Counted from the stretch's first letter, positions 33,011 through 45,300 are shown. The stretch is 64,000 nt of DNA from Tanypteryx hageni (GCA_028673005.1 CM054116.1:102274707-102338706); one strand, 5' to 3'. Program-made: numbers and translations. Notes: a model not told the origin generated them from the sequence alone.

Positions 33011-35654
33011 TTCTACAATGAAGCCTATTAAGTTGCATACAATGTTTTTGCATATATTTGACACTGATTTCTTGAACCCAAGTACTAATCCACAAAAACC
33101 CAGAGAGATGGGTCTCCTTATTTTTTATGTAGAATCACCTGGTCGCATTTCACCAAAATCCAGGGCCCAAAGGTTGTAGCCTCTCCTTGCAAGTGTATCA
33201 CAATTTATCCAACAACATTTTACACATTTAGATCTTACTTTGAACCTTGCCTAAATCATGTAGGAATTGGACACCAACTCTAATGTTAAAGACTTTTTTA
33301 GACAATCATATTCAAATAATGTATTTCATATTATTTACAATCCTCTTTTCAAATATTTATAATGATGACATTCTTAGGAGATTTTGAAGTTGTCCTTTGG
33401 ATGATGTGATCAGTTAAACACTGAATTAGTCTGGCAGATGGAAAATATCGCTTAGAGAGACTTAGTTGAAATTTGCCTGGTGATATCGCAACACTACGTC
33501 TTAAAGACTGCACCACGTAACTTTTGTCTAAAAGTTAGTGATATTAAAAAATTCACAGTTAAAATAATTTTTTACCAATACTTCTATCACATTTAAGATG
33601 CGTTGCAAAATATGGCCAGCAAAGTTGCTTCACAGTTTGTTATATCTCACCGAACTATTTTGGGTTTGCTTGACACTCCTGGTGTGTCAAAGCAAATTTC
33701 ACATTGTTGTATAAAATATTTTTAACATTAGTCAAAAACAGTAAGAAATATAATTATCTTTCCCCACTTGAATTTAAAAAATTTTAGCCAAAATATTAAA
33801 TTTTCTGTTCATTATTAAATTTTACTGGTTACCAAATAATTCAAAGATAGAATTTATCGATTCTTCAATTAAAAAATAACTTAGTTTCAGTTTCATGTAA
33901 TTGAAACAGTTTAACAGATTCCATCATTAATCTATTATATATTTTGAAGAGTTTGTTTGCATTTGTTTGTTCATAGAACTCCTCCCAGACGATAAAATCT
34001 AGAACAGCCAAATTTGTTATGATTCATCCTTACATCCTAACTTAGTGAATAATTAAGGTTTGGTCAACCTCATGTTTTTCTCGTGGAGTTATTTTGACCC
34101 CATTGTTCAATTTCAATACCCCATAAGAATAGCATGGGATTCAATGCAAGGCAGTCTAAAAATGCTTTTTAAAATTACTTATAATAGAGGTACAAACTCG
34201 GGACAAAAAGTTTTATGGCTAAAAGAATTGTTTATAATTTTCAAAGACAAAATTCAAATCTGTGACGAATTCACTTATTAATTGGGTTTCAATCACAGAA
34301 AAGGGTTATTTTTTCAGTTTTCAACCATGTAAAATACTAATTACCATATTAGTGTTACCAATATAGGGCATTTATATCTTATCAATTAAATATGGTCTCA
34401 GCTAATATCCAGCAGATTCCCATGAAATCTGCGATTTCCATTGCCTGCAATATTTTTATTTATAGGAATATATGGATTCGTTCCCTATAATTGACAGTGA
34501 AATTTGTTTTTTCATTAACATTGGAAATTAATAAGTGAAAGATATCACAAAGGTACAATAAGAATATTTTTATAACAATTCTTTAATTTTGACCAAAATT
34601 TAACTGTTAACTTCTTTCTCCCTTAAATACCTATATGTACATTTTGCTCTCCAACTGAGCATTTGTATGCATTGTTTAAGCCAGTTATACTTATTAGGCT
34701 ATAACAGTACTTTCAATGTCATTCTAACCCACTTTTTATCACCAAAATCGATTTCAAGCTCCGGGAACTCATTTTGTTTCATAGATTTGACTAAAATATT
34801 CATGTGACAAATGAGGCTCACAAAATCAGCCTTTGCATGGGACAATGTATGGTTAAGCTAAATTTGACTTCAAACGTATTTCCACTGGTTGCATCCCTAG
34901 AGCTTGCAATTCTTGCACAAGGTTTTTTAATGTTATTGAGATTAATGGCCACATAATATGATGCAGTTTCTTCCACTGAAAATCAATTCAAGTGAAATAA
35001 CTATTTAAAAGTGATTCCATCGTTGGTTTGTTATGATTATTTGATAAAAAATAGTCGCCAAATTTGTAGATAAAGGATGCAGGAAAAATTTATTTATTTG
35101 GACAAAAGATGGGAAGACAAGAAATATTGTATACCATCAAGCATTACAATAAAAATTAACTTGGTTTCATTACTTAGTTTTATTCTCAAATATTCCTCAA
35201 TATTTTTTGCCTTGATTATATAAATTTTATTATTTTTTATGTGGACAGCATGAGAATAAAAAATAAGAATGTCACTGCTTCTTCGATTCCTTGTAATCCC
35301 AAATTTACTGTGACCCACCTGAGTAATTTGTCCCAGCACAAAGGTGTGCAATGGAAAATTGGTTGGAGATGAAAAAAATATATATTTGGATCAAAGTTAA
35401 CCATTCAGGTGAGTAGCTATATGTCTAGGAATGACCCTGTTCATCAGAATGATATCAAAACTACTACTTTCTAGAAACAATCCAGGTAAGTAAAGATAAA
35501 TTCCTTTAATGAAAATCTTGCATTTCATAAAAAATATTAATGTCAAGTTAAATTTATTAAAAAGCGTTTTTAATTAATAAAAAATTATTTGCTCTTCGAA
35601 CATTCTGTAGACTCATCTCAACTGCTGATGGTGTAATCTTGTGCAATTATTCCA
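33011..35654. other. Intergenic sequence, nothing recognised
   Basis: AT-rich, with only short open frames of no known family and no terminal repeats that I could pair. Confidence 0.5.
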
Positions 35655-36009
35655 TAATTTGAAATGGCACTAATTTTTCTGCTATTGGTTATAATTTCAC
35701 GACTTAGGTTTCGGTAGGTTAGTAATGCAGTGGAGGGGAAATGACAATTATTATTTTGAGAAGGGAATGGAAAGGAGGAGTGAGTGGGTTGGGAATACAT
35801 TCACGCTCATTAGGAAGTAGTAATACCAAGCTATCACCTAGCAGTCATGCCCTTATCATGACATTTCCTCTCCCCAACCTCGCACTCAATCCTCTCCTAT
35901 ATATACTGTGTCGAACCACTCGGTATCACATGATGATGATACTTAAGCGTCGAAACCTAGGTCGTGAAATTATAACCAATGGTGGAAAATTACAATGTCA
36001 TTTCAAATT
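35655..36009. repeat. Fold-back element with 59-bp inverted arms
   Basis: The arms at 35655-35713 and 35951-36009 are inverted copies. The inner 27 bp (ggttataatttcacgactta and on) match at 26 of 27, and the outer part is about 80% similar. Just before the right arm is tgatgatgat-acttaagcgtc-gaaac (35931-35956), which resembles the core of a hammerhead ribozyme of the kind carried by Penelope-like elements, but the fit is imperfect. Confidence 0.7.
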
Positions 36010-37416
36010 CTGTAGACTATTCTTTTCAGAGAATCCTTCCTACATCTGGTTTAGTTCAAAAAATAATTATTGAGATCATGGACATCTACTGTAACTTTTC
36101 CAGGGGGGGCAATCTCCCAGTCAAGTTTGGCAGGCTTAATAATTAAGTGGTTTGTTCCAAACATATTGCTGGGGGTCCCCTACTGCTTGCCTGATCTCAT
36201 AAAAATGATCACGTCAATTCCGACCTAACCAGACAATATTGGTTGTTTTTCCTTGACATAGGCCTTATCCAGAGGGAGGCAAGTGCCCCCTCTTTCCCTC
36301 CCCATTGAGTTGGCTGGCCTTTTGGCTAAAATGTGATTGATAAAGTGGTTAGCTTTGGTAGGCGTAGTAAGGCTGGTAGAGCCATGTTAACATTACAAAG
36401 CAGTCGTCGTAAGTTGTAACTTACTGACAGTAGATTACAAAAACTTTTTTTTAAATCTATTATTGATGAGTTTTAACAATGATGGCTGCTTTTTCCTGCC
36501 TTTAAGTCTCTGAAAGATTTTAAATCTCTCGGTTATCTCTTATGATTGTTGTAGGACCATTACATTTGCTCTTCTTTGCTCCCTGCTGGTAATATAGTTT
36601 CCATGTTTAAGCCATGCAAAATATAATGCACAAAAGAGCTACTATCACATATTATGCACAAATAATTAAGAGATATAAACCTAAACAAAAAAACTAACAA
36701 TATCCTGCCCTGTTGGTGAATATAAAGAGGCGCAGATGACCCTTCACACCATTTTTGTTTTAAAGAAAAACCTTTCTGTAACTGGTTCTATATACATTTT
36801 TGGGATCTTTCCGGAAGTATTGCTTGATTCCCCCATGAAAGAAAATGCATCAGCCTTCTGTTTGTGGCTGTTTTATACCTTTTCAATTAGCAATTATAAT
36901 CCTTACACAGACTTTTACAATAAGTCGATTTTAGAAAATTAAAAAGGAGGATTTGAATCCTCAATTTTTTAAAGTTAAACATACCATCAAGAGTTGTATC
37001 CAATGGGGGTGCAAGAGTGCATGTGCACCCGAAACTTCTAGAGTAGGGCCGGCATATGGGGTATGCAGAGTATCCTATGCATAGGGGCCCCAAATTGCAT
37101 CTGCCATATCATTCATCATCCTCGGCAACCAATATAACATATTTACAAAATAAGCTATGGTTAAGAACACTGACAACCAATTAGAAAAGGCAGCACATGG
37201 GCTGTCTTGTTCCTATACCACCAATTTTGTTTCGACAGACTTTCTTCTCTTTCTTCCTTTGCATTCTTCCCCAACAGTCTGTTTCTCCATGCAGCCGTAA
37301 AACCTCTTCCCTCCCCCTCTTCCTCCTCCTCCCCATCCTTCCTTCCTTATCTCCATTCATAACTCCCTCCCAATGAATGCTTTATAAAATATGTAATATT
37401 ATTTTTCATGAAAATA
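36010..37416. other. Intergenic sequence with possible hAT ends
   Basis: Around 36990-37100 two motifs resemble hAT termini (tgggggtgcaagagtgcatg; tagggccggcatatggggta), but I could not pair them into an element. A C/T-rich run lies at 37240-37370. No gene was recognised. Confidence 0.4.
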
Positions 37417-37460
37417 CAGGCATACCTTGCTTTGCGCAGATTCGTTATAGCTTGAATGTA
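37417..37460 (+). mobile_element. Possible Tigger/pogo-type left terminus
   Basis: TA followed by CAGGCATACCTTGCTTTGCG resembles the known terminal repeat of Tigger-type elements. No matching right end was found in the next few kb, so it may be a truncated copy. Confidence 0.35.
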
Positions 37461-38087
37461 TGATAAGTGAATTTTTTATGAAATGGTACTCATTTTTTAT
37501 TTTATTTTCTATTTATGTACAAAAAAGTAGGCAAAAGTTTAAAAACATAAACGCAGCACCCTCACATGGAATTAATGAAACATTTTTTGCTAATGGCACG
37601 ATAAAACTTAGATATATCCAAATACCCGAATCCGTAAATAAATACAAGCATGAGTAATCGCACATATTTATCAGAAGTAACATTTATTAAATTCATTTAT
37701 TTAAAAAATATAATGTCGTAAAGAGATTTAGACATTGCTTTTAGTATTTTAAACCTGGTAATGCTCTATTAATTTGTTTTCCAATTTTTCTCTAGCATTG
37801 ATAACAATGAATTACAAGTGGCATTTATGGTATGAGATTTCCTTGGAATGACTAACACATACTGAAACATTTCCTGTCAATATAAGTAATGAATTCGGGA
37901 CGTCAACTTTGGGAAACCAGCCTGCATTAGTCCTGGATTGGACTTCTTGTTTAGAATCTACTTTAGGTGAATCGCCACTGAAAGTAGCTGCATTCGGTTT
38001 TTTCATAACCTCCTCATGACTATTGGAGATACTAAGATAAGTACTTATTTTTTCAATGTGTGATACATAAGTGCTTATTCTTGAACT

Positions 38088-38432
38088 GTAGTAGTGACGA
38101 CCAGACATTTCAGTTCAAGGGCCACTCAGCCCACTTCTGCATTCATTGTGGAGCACATGCAGTTGAAAATAACGAAAATTTTTATAAGGAAACTATTGCG
38201 CAGTGGTCAGCAGCCTTCTTTGATAGTGGGTCAATTATTGTTTTCTTGGAAAATGCGATGTGTCAATAAAATATTTGAATGAAAAGAAAAAAGTAACCTG
38301 AATATATAAATTATATTTACTAATTGAATTCTTGTATTTTCAAAACATAAGACCTTCTAAACATGTTTAACTTTGCGGGTCACCCAAATTGTGATGGTGG
38401 GTCACCCACGGGTCATAGGTTGCCAAGCACTG
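38088..38432. mobile_element. Probable hAT MITE, about 345 bp
   Basis: The right end, inverted, reads CAGTGCTTGGCAACCTATGA, a typical hAT terminus. It is followed by ctatagag, close to the favoured hAT target. The left end (tagtagtgacgaccag) matches it only in part, so the left edge is approximate. An internal gggccac motif is common in such MITEs. Confidence 0.5.
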
Positions 38433-39178
38433 CTATAGAGCTAAGTTGGAGGTCAGTATTACCTGATTTCTTTAAATGTACATATTTATCTAGTGTTGAA
38501 ATAGAGAGTAAAAAACAAAATGTGTTATTTTTATACTTTTCTATTTTCATTCTGCACTACATTGTGTCCTTTAATTGTTTAACTTATGGAGGGCCAAATG
38601 AATTGAAGTTAATTTTTTAATAAGGGCTGTGTTATTTTCCTGTATTGTGGCTCTTATCATGTTAGGTTTTTATATTAAATTTCATAAATTTAAAAATGTA
38701 ATTTAAGACGTTGACCCCTGACCTAGGAATACCACATTCTTTTAACTTATACAATTAATTTTTGTCAGTCATTTTTATCCTCGTGACCAAGCACACAAAT
38801 AATTGGATAACTCTTTGTTTCAATACATAAAACTGCAAAGGACGAAAAATTATCTCCCATCTGAGATAAAATGAAGGATAGTGTTTTTGGAGGCTTACAT
38901 GATTAGTAATGTTGTAGATGAACACAAATTCACATGTAGAGAAAAATAAAATGCCAGTTGGACCCAAATTAGCACTCTAGTTTTCTATGAGTATCCATGG
39001 GCAGCCTACTGGTTAGATGAAGCCCATAAAAATTTTGTCTAACCTTACATTTTTTCAAGAAGCTTTATTATTACAATTACTACAAGGCTCCATGACAATC
39101 TGATGCAGCTATTTTTAATATATAAATTATCCAATGCAAAGGCCATCAACTATAGAGAGTAGGCATACGGGAGATATT

Positions 39179-39284
39179 ATGCTGGTGGAGGTTTTCGGGT
39201 TTTGCTGCGTTGATGGAATTGCTGATTCTCGACGTTCCACAGGCATTGCAGTCTGCATCTGAACCCAAAAACCTCCACCAGCAT
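39179..39284. repeat. 23-bp inverted repeat with 60-bp loop
   Basis: atgctggtggaggttttcgg (39179 on) and its inverted copy ending ccaccagcat at 39284 match at 22 of 23 positions. The loop is 39202-39261. It could be a hairpin-forming MITE fragment or a transcribed hairpin. Confidence 0.85.
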
Positions 39285-41354
39285 TCAGCAACGCTGCGAA
39301 AGCCTTCAACTTAAATGGAGATATTATTATTAGTGTTAGAAGAAGTTGGTCAGATCTGATATGTAGCAGAGAATTGTTAGCCAAGAACATGAAGGCCATG
39401 GGTTCAACTTTCTATTTCTTTGAATTTTTATTCAATTTATGCCTTGTGCATAAAGAGTCAAAACTCACATCTTCCAACTACTATGGCTCACAAACAATGA
39501 TATTCAAGTGCAAATTAATACACTTATAATAAATTTAATGGACGAGGCCGAGACTTCGTGGAATTCCATAGTCAAATAAAAATAGCAATACAAGAAAATA
39601 TTTTAATGATAAACTTTTGCTAATTTCCACAAATTTGTGGATATTAGGAAAATTTTCTCATTAAAAGTAATTTTTTTGTAATGCTATTTTATTTGTTTAA
39701 TACGCTTATGACCAGCAGTGTCATAACTGAACCACAAGACAATGAAAACTGTCAGTACAGAGAAATGTAATCAAAATTTGCGTGTGTGCATGCAATTATG
39801 AAAGAAGAAAGGTAAATAGGGAAAATGGATGGCAAAAAGTTGTGATAATGAAGCCCAGTGAGCACTCACCAATAAGATGTCTTCAAGTTGGTGAGCTGCT
39901 GGGGGTGTCGAAGTGACACAAAAAACAAAGTTTCCGGGAGTGATCTCTTCGTCAGCAAAAGAGAGAGAGACAACTGATGAAAGTGACACTGGGTTAAGGG
40001 ATGAGGGTGGACGGGTAGTGTGGAAAGGATTGGAGAATACAGAGGGAGTGGGGGAATTGCTGAAAAGAAGTGAAACGGTAGCGAAGGTTGAGGCCAGAGG
40101 GAGAGGAGTTTAGAAGGTGGATGTGAGCAAGCTCCCACTGATGGAGTCGGGGAGCAGAAGCATTATCTGGGAGAGAGCGACTGGCTCTCACCATGAAGCA
40201 ATCATTGAATTTCAGATTGATTATTCGTATGAATGGCCATGGGCCATGTGCAGTAGCAATAGAGTTGTATTTTTTCTTCCTTCCTGAGGCATATACAACT
40301 TTTCATTTGGTTCTATTTTTTTATTGCATAACAACTTCTAAAATAAAAGTTGATTCTTGGATGAATATATTGACAAATACTAGATTAATTCCAATGGAAG
40401 CTAAAGGGGTAAAAATGCAGTGTTTTAACATCAATCGTCATTTGCGTTGTTGGAGGAATTATAAATATAATTTTTTATAATACAAAGCACATTTTCGCGC
40501 TTATTGCATGAAGTCGGATACTGTTATCAGCATAAATAAACTATATTTTTCAGGCATTGGCGCCTTTATATCCCGAGCTCTTATTTTGATTATAACCTAT
40601 TTAAAGATGACGATTTAAAATATCCGGTATAATTCCCGTGCACCCAGACTCGAAGTCGCGCTAACATTCAATTTTACTATGATTATCCCCTGAATTTAGC
40701 TTCAGAATTATGGCTAAATATTTTAAATCGGTTTAGCATTCCAGGAGGCATTCACAAACAAATGCGCGCGCAGAAATATTTCTTTTTTATAAATGACTGT
40801 CAAGAGAATCACCGCTGTCGAGGTTTTCTTTCTGGCCTAAATTTGCATTTGGTTTTTCTTACTTTTTATGGCTATTAGATCTTCGTAATGAAATGAATTT
40901 CCATCCATAACTAGAGCTCAATGGTTATTTTTGAATAAGTATCTTCGAATAGGAAAATAAAAGGTGAAATAAAACTCTATCTTCTCGTTTTCACGAGACA
41001 CGAGAGTGCATACGAGTTCCATCTAGACACTAACCGAGGAACCACGTATTGCAGTGGAGTTAGAGGTACATATAATAGAAGGCTAACCCTTAATCGGCCA
41101 CCGTTCTGACACAGTGATCAAACGATGAAAATCATAATCGTACCGGCGGTCGGATGAGGTAGCAAAGGTGTTTCCAGACTCAGGTGCATCTTTATGTGAC
41201 AAATCGAACGCTTGGTTTTTAATTTTCCATAAATTTTAACGGAGTATTATCCTGGTTAATGTCAGCCATTACATAAAGGTAATGAGAAATTCCATGAAGG
41301 ATATTCTATCTCTGTTTATATTCCATGATCTGTCTAACCCGTCGTTCACTCCAG
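39285..41354. other. Intergenic sequence with a candidate minus-strand exon end
   Basis: On the minus strand a CpG-containing, less AT-rich segment (about 40195 down to 39870) ends in a strong donor, cttattg|gtgagtg. None of its frames resembles a known protein. From 40480 to 41350 the sequence is richer in CpG than its surroundings, but no gene was identified. Confidence 0.35.
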
Positions 41355-41471
41355 CATGTTGCCTCACCTCGTCCCCATGCAAAGCATCAAACATGGGAAT
41401 ACCCATGGTCATCGACTGTTCCCACATGGACGAACTGATCTTCCGAGCCTCCGTCTATAGTGTCACGATAA
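41355..41471 (+). CDS. Candidate exon, STAS/SLC26-like fragment
   Basis: A 117-bp segment with a good acceptor (cccgtcgttcactccag) and a donor (gtaaga), phase 1 at both ends and open throughout. It encodes 38 residues including KASNMGIPMVIDCSHMDEL. The pattern GIPMVIDCSH resembles the strand that follows the conserved lead-in of the STAS domain in SLC26 anion transporters such as the insect SLC26A11-like proteins. Codons end mostly in C or G, unlike the AT-rich surroundings, which favours real coding sequence. No neighbouring exon was found, so it may be a lone exon between very large introns or a relic. The family call rests on a short match. Confidence 0.4.
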
Positions 41472-41952
41472 GTAAGACAACGCATGTGTAAGGAGGGACG
41501 TCGGCGAATTTTTCCGGGATTGCCAGGTGCATTCCGTGTAAACAGCTGTCATCATTAAATACATATACATTAATCTTCTATTCTACATAATGTTTTGACG
41601 ACTGAAATTGCTTTTCAGTGATAGCTTCTCTAGCAACTCTCAAGTACACTATATGTGCCTTCTAACACCGTAATCTTTTCTGAGCCTTTACGCTTGGATA
41701 ATTTTTTTAAAATAAATTTTTAATGAATTAATATTGATTCTTATTTTAAAAATAAATCTTCCATCTACCTCTTGTCCAAAGTAGTGTGTGTATTTCAACA
41801 GCAATTTTGCGGTTTCTCCGCTACAACTGTTGAAAATATTAGCAACAACAAGGAGAAATTAATCAAATATAATTAAGATCGAAGACGACGTAAATTTAAC
41901 CAAAACACTGCGCTTGATCCTGAAAATAAACTCAAGAAAAATTATACTGAAG

Positions 41953-42005
41953 ACGGGTTCGAAACCGGTTTATTCCGATTTGAAAGCAGGTACGCTACCA
42001 CGAGT
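41953..42005 (-). repeat. tRNA-like SINE head
   Basis: On the minus strand an A-box-like TGGTAGCGTAC (42000-41990) and B-box-like GGTTTCGAACCCG (41966-41954) occur at tRNA spacing, with a possible CT-TTC-AA anticodon loop between them. The acceptor stem does not pair, so it is a SINE or tRNA relic rather than a tRNA gene. Confidence 0.5.
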
Positions 42006-42140
42006 CTAAGAACAACAAGGACAACAAGGAGCACGTCTAATTGTTCCGACTGAAGGCTTCTCGAAAGGTAGCTTCGGCCCTATGAGTAATTCATAATAAG
42101 GCCGCCCAATAAGACGTACACTATAAGACACGGCCACCTT

Positions 42141-42296
42141 TTAATTAATTTGTTTATTTATTTTTAACTGGCTTATAAACAGCACTTTACGGCATTTTAC
42201 AATGAACGCATCTCTCTCGACAGGATTCGAACCCGCGACCCTAGCGTTGGGAGTCTGACACGCTAACCACCCCTCTAGCTTAGGCCGGCAACTACC
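42141..42296 (-). repeat. tRNA-derived SINE, about 155 bp
   Basis: On the minus strand an A-box TGGTTAGCGTG (42269-42259) and B-box GGGTTCGAATCC (42234-42223) head the element. A short unique body follows, then an A-rich tail (aaaaataaataaacaaatt). The D and anticodon arms do not pair as in a functional tRNA. Confidence 0.7.
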
Positions 42297-43274
42297 CCTT
42301 TTGATTGACCAGGTCTGTCTAGGCACGGACGCACGGAGGCACGGGAGGAGGACATTTGAGGGAGGTGGGGCTTTTAGCTGTCTGGATGCCTGTGATTGGT
42401 CGAAAACTGAGTGGAGTGAGAATTTTGGCTTTCTGAAGGTCGACTTTAGGTGAAAAACAGTTGGGTGTGAGAAATCACGGCCAAATCGGCGATTTTCGCG
42501 TTTTGTTCGAAAAAGTCCAGTTTTGGAAACGAAAGTGAAAGCTCAAGGTCACTGAATGGCGGTAATTCTAACGTCTCCTTTGCTCCTTGCTTCTGACCAC
42601 CCTTCATGTCGTCATATTTCTTCCGAAAACGTTCCGCTCAGAAACCGAGTGTGACGTCATTTAAAAGCGGTATTTTTAAATGTCTATATATATACACACA
42701 CACACATCATACAGCATATCTCAAAAATCAAGAAACTTAGCATCTTTAAACTTGGTACACTTACTAATGAGATAATGAGGATGTGCACCTCAGGGCCAGA
42801 ATTTTGATTTTTGGTGGAAGGGGGGAAGGAGAGGGGGGGTGCCATTTTCCATAAGGTAACACGTAAAAATTGATTTTTCGACTTGGAGGCTTTTTACTCT
42901 TTTGCAAATTAAAATTAGAAAGAATAAATGTACGACCTTCAAAGCTGGATCATTTTAAAGAATAATAAATAATGTTTCATATTCTTACTGTCACATTTTA
43001 CCTACGAGACAAGATCGCTCAAGTTTTACATTTAAAGCGTATTTATTTGAAGAATTTAAGCTTGGTAATGATATGCTGCCTTGCCGACCGTGTCGTTGTT
43101 AAGCCTCAAGATTGTATTGTCACCTTAATCTCTATACTGTATGCATAAGGAATGCATGCTTTGAACACTTTTATATGAGAGAGAGGAAGAAAGAAAGGAG
43201 GAGAGAGACAGAGAGGGACAAAATTAAATGTTCCATAAATTAAAAATAATTTATGTGGTATAAGAATTGTATGG
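42297..43274. other. Intergenic; GC-richer block, CRE-like site, AC microsatellite
   Basis: 42330-42680 is GC-richer, with tgattggtcg (inverted CCAAT type) and a perfect TGACGTCA at 42652-42659. It may be a repeat rather than a promoter, as no exon follows. A short TA/CA repeat is at about 42686-42707, and an AG-rich run is at 43180-43220. Confidence 0.4.
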
Positions 43275-43672
43275 CGTAATGTATTTCGTCTGTTCTTCTG
43301 GTTGAGAGCCGACCAGAAGGTTTGGAATCCTCAACCAATGTTTGCCCATGTCTGGGTTCTGCCCATGGCGTCATCACCAAATACTTGTTTAAGCATTTCG
43401 TGGTTCTCCGATGTGGTTTTGCTGAGTTTGGAGCAAAACTTGATGCACACGCACTGCACCTTCAAGTCTGCCATTTTTTTGCAGCAAAAATTGCAGAACA
43501 CCACTAACACTAACAAACAAAAACGATCGTAAAAAAATGCTTGTATCAACGTGAAACTTGGCAAACCTCTTCAGAATGAAGCTGTTTAGCGCTACCTAGC
43601 GGCCCAAGTCCATACTACATTCAGTTAGCTCTCCATGCGTCCAGTCCGGGAACTTTTGGATCGCACCTCATA
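43275..43672 (-). pseudogene. Mariner-family transposase 5' relic
   Basis: On the minus strand the terminus tatgaggtgcgatccaaaag is followed by a start at 43564: MADLKVQCVCIKFCSKLSK, then EMLKQVFGDDAMGRTQTWA. After a frame change comes VEDSKPSGRLSTRRTDE. These are the helix-turn-helix and linker landmarks of SETMAR/GVQW-type mariner transposases, with the stretch between RTQT and VEDS shortened. The catalytic half and the other end are missing. Confidence 0.75.
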
Positions 43673-44430
43673 TAACTCAAATTAGTTTCTAAATAAGTAC
43701 ACCAAAAACCATTAATAATACAAAAAAGTCAGTAATGAAACACCAACAGCCTAACTTTGAAAAGTCATCAGCAATGACAAATACTTCATATACCTCTACT
43801 AGTTGCCAGAATATCCCAACAGCTGGAGTTACTTCTCAAGTTGTGATCAATCCTTGGTGCACAGTAATGTCTTTTCTAGGGAAAGAGGTAGTAACAGAAA
43901 CTCATCCAACACCAAGATCGTCCTTCATAGCATCTGTCAGTAAATTAGAAACAAACATTGAAGACTGCAAATGAATTAGAAAAGTAATGCAAAGATTTTT
44001 TCATGCATTCCATTCATAATTTATTTGACTTCTGGAAGTGAAATTAATTTAAAATAATTTACTAGGAATTTAAAAAATGTTGCAATGTCTAAGGACATTT
44101 TCTTTCATGATTTTTCTGGAAAACTTCATGATCATCTTACAAAATTGGATTCATGATAACTTAAAATTGAAATAAATGCCCTCACATTATTTATATGCTG
44201 TTGGCCCAATTCTTGAATGGTACTGGAAAGGTTACCGAGTTTGATGTAAGGTGGAATGCCTATCCACTTCCTTTTAGAGTGCTTGAAACCATTTTGGTAC
44301 GAATTTGAATTCTGCCAATCATCTACTGACACAAATCTGAAGGGTCAGTCTATTATCTATATTTAGTAATCTATTATATCATTTTATTGAACTGTCATGT
44401 TTGTCAATTTATATATAATGGTTAGTAAAT
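43673..44430. other. Intergenic sequence, unassigned open frame
   Basis: A 79-codon + frame at 43735-43974 (MKHQQPNFEKSSAMTNTS start) matches no family I know and has no splice or promoter context. The rest is AT-rich. Confidence 0.3.
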
Positions 44431-45015
44431 ATTGGAGTAAAAGCAATCCCTAAAATTTGCAATTTTAAGAATATTATACTTTTTTCCATTGTTTGGTACT
44501 TATGCAACACATTTCTGCCAAATTTTAATGTTGTAGAACATTTAGAAGTGAAATAATATTTATCTGTTTAAATTTATAAACTTTTTAATGGCCACAATAA
44601 CAACTTCATGGAGATTTTCAAACATTAATTTGTGCCTTTGCACCACATTCTAAATAACTGAAAATTTTCAGCTCCATAGCTTGTCCCCTAGTATCTAAAC
44701 ATTTTAAACTTGAAGAATTTCTAATAGGTAGCCGAATAAATATATCAAAATTTCTATAATCCCTATTTGGTTATTTTATAAATTCTACCATAGCAAAAAA
44801 TTTCAGCTTTGTAGCACATACAGAAATATAAAAACATTAAATATTTGTTTAAACATTTGCAAATTTTTATCGGCCGTATTGTTTAAATTTTTTAAGGTTT
44901 TCGATTTTTGTCGGGCATTTATATAATCCTATCCACATAAAACATTTCAAGTCTCTGGCTAATCTGGAAGTGCCTAAACTTTAGTATCCTTTTATATATT
45001 TAATATATGATACGA
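44431..45015 (+). repeat. Degenerate long repeat, unit 1 copy 1
   Basis: This is about 75-80% alike to 46672-47280 in the same order, including acacatttctgccaaatttt, tttcagct..gtagc and, at the end, tctggaagtgcctaaac. It has no coding capacity. Confidence 0.75.
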
Positions 45016-45039
45016 TTTATGTGCTTTTCTTATGGGGCA

Positions 45040-45300
45040 AAAATGGGGCCAAAACAGCCCCTTAAAATATGAATTTTCCCGATTTCAGATTTTTCTGTTT
45101 GGATGTGCCAAATTTCATGTCTCAAGCTCATCTGGAAGTGCCTAAACATTATTAACCTCCTATCATATCATAAATAATATTAATAATATTTAAATACAAG
45201 TACATAGTTAGTGCTTGCATTTTGCAAGTATTTTATTTCACCTTCAAAACATTAATTTTTCTGACATATGTCATTATTAGATATGTTTTAATACAAAAGT
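45040..45300 (+). repeat. Degenerate long repeat, unit 2 copy 1
   Basis: Corresponds to 46330-46630, sharing gccaaatttca..gtctc, gaagtgcctaaacatt, gtgcttgcat..tgcaag and tttcaccttcaaaacatt. It shares its end motif with unit 1. Confidence 0.65.

Noticed and set aside
37812..38108. 98-codon minus-strand frame
   Set aside because: It is partly overlapped by the hAT MITE at 38088 and shows no recognisable domain or splice context.
41953..42296. Possible tRNA genes
   Set aside because: A and B boxes are present, but acceptor and anticodon stems do not pair, and one unit has a SINE-like A-rich tail.
42652..42659. TGACGTCA (CRE) with a nearby CCAAT-type motif as a promoter
   Set aside because: No exon or start region follows. 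The surrounding GC-richer block could be a repeat, and single short motifs are weak evidence.
43735..43974. 79-codon + frame
   Set aside because: No family resemblance, no splice sites and AT-rich surroundings; probably chance or an unidentified relic.
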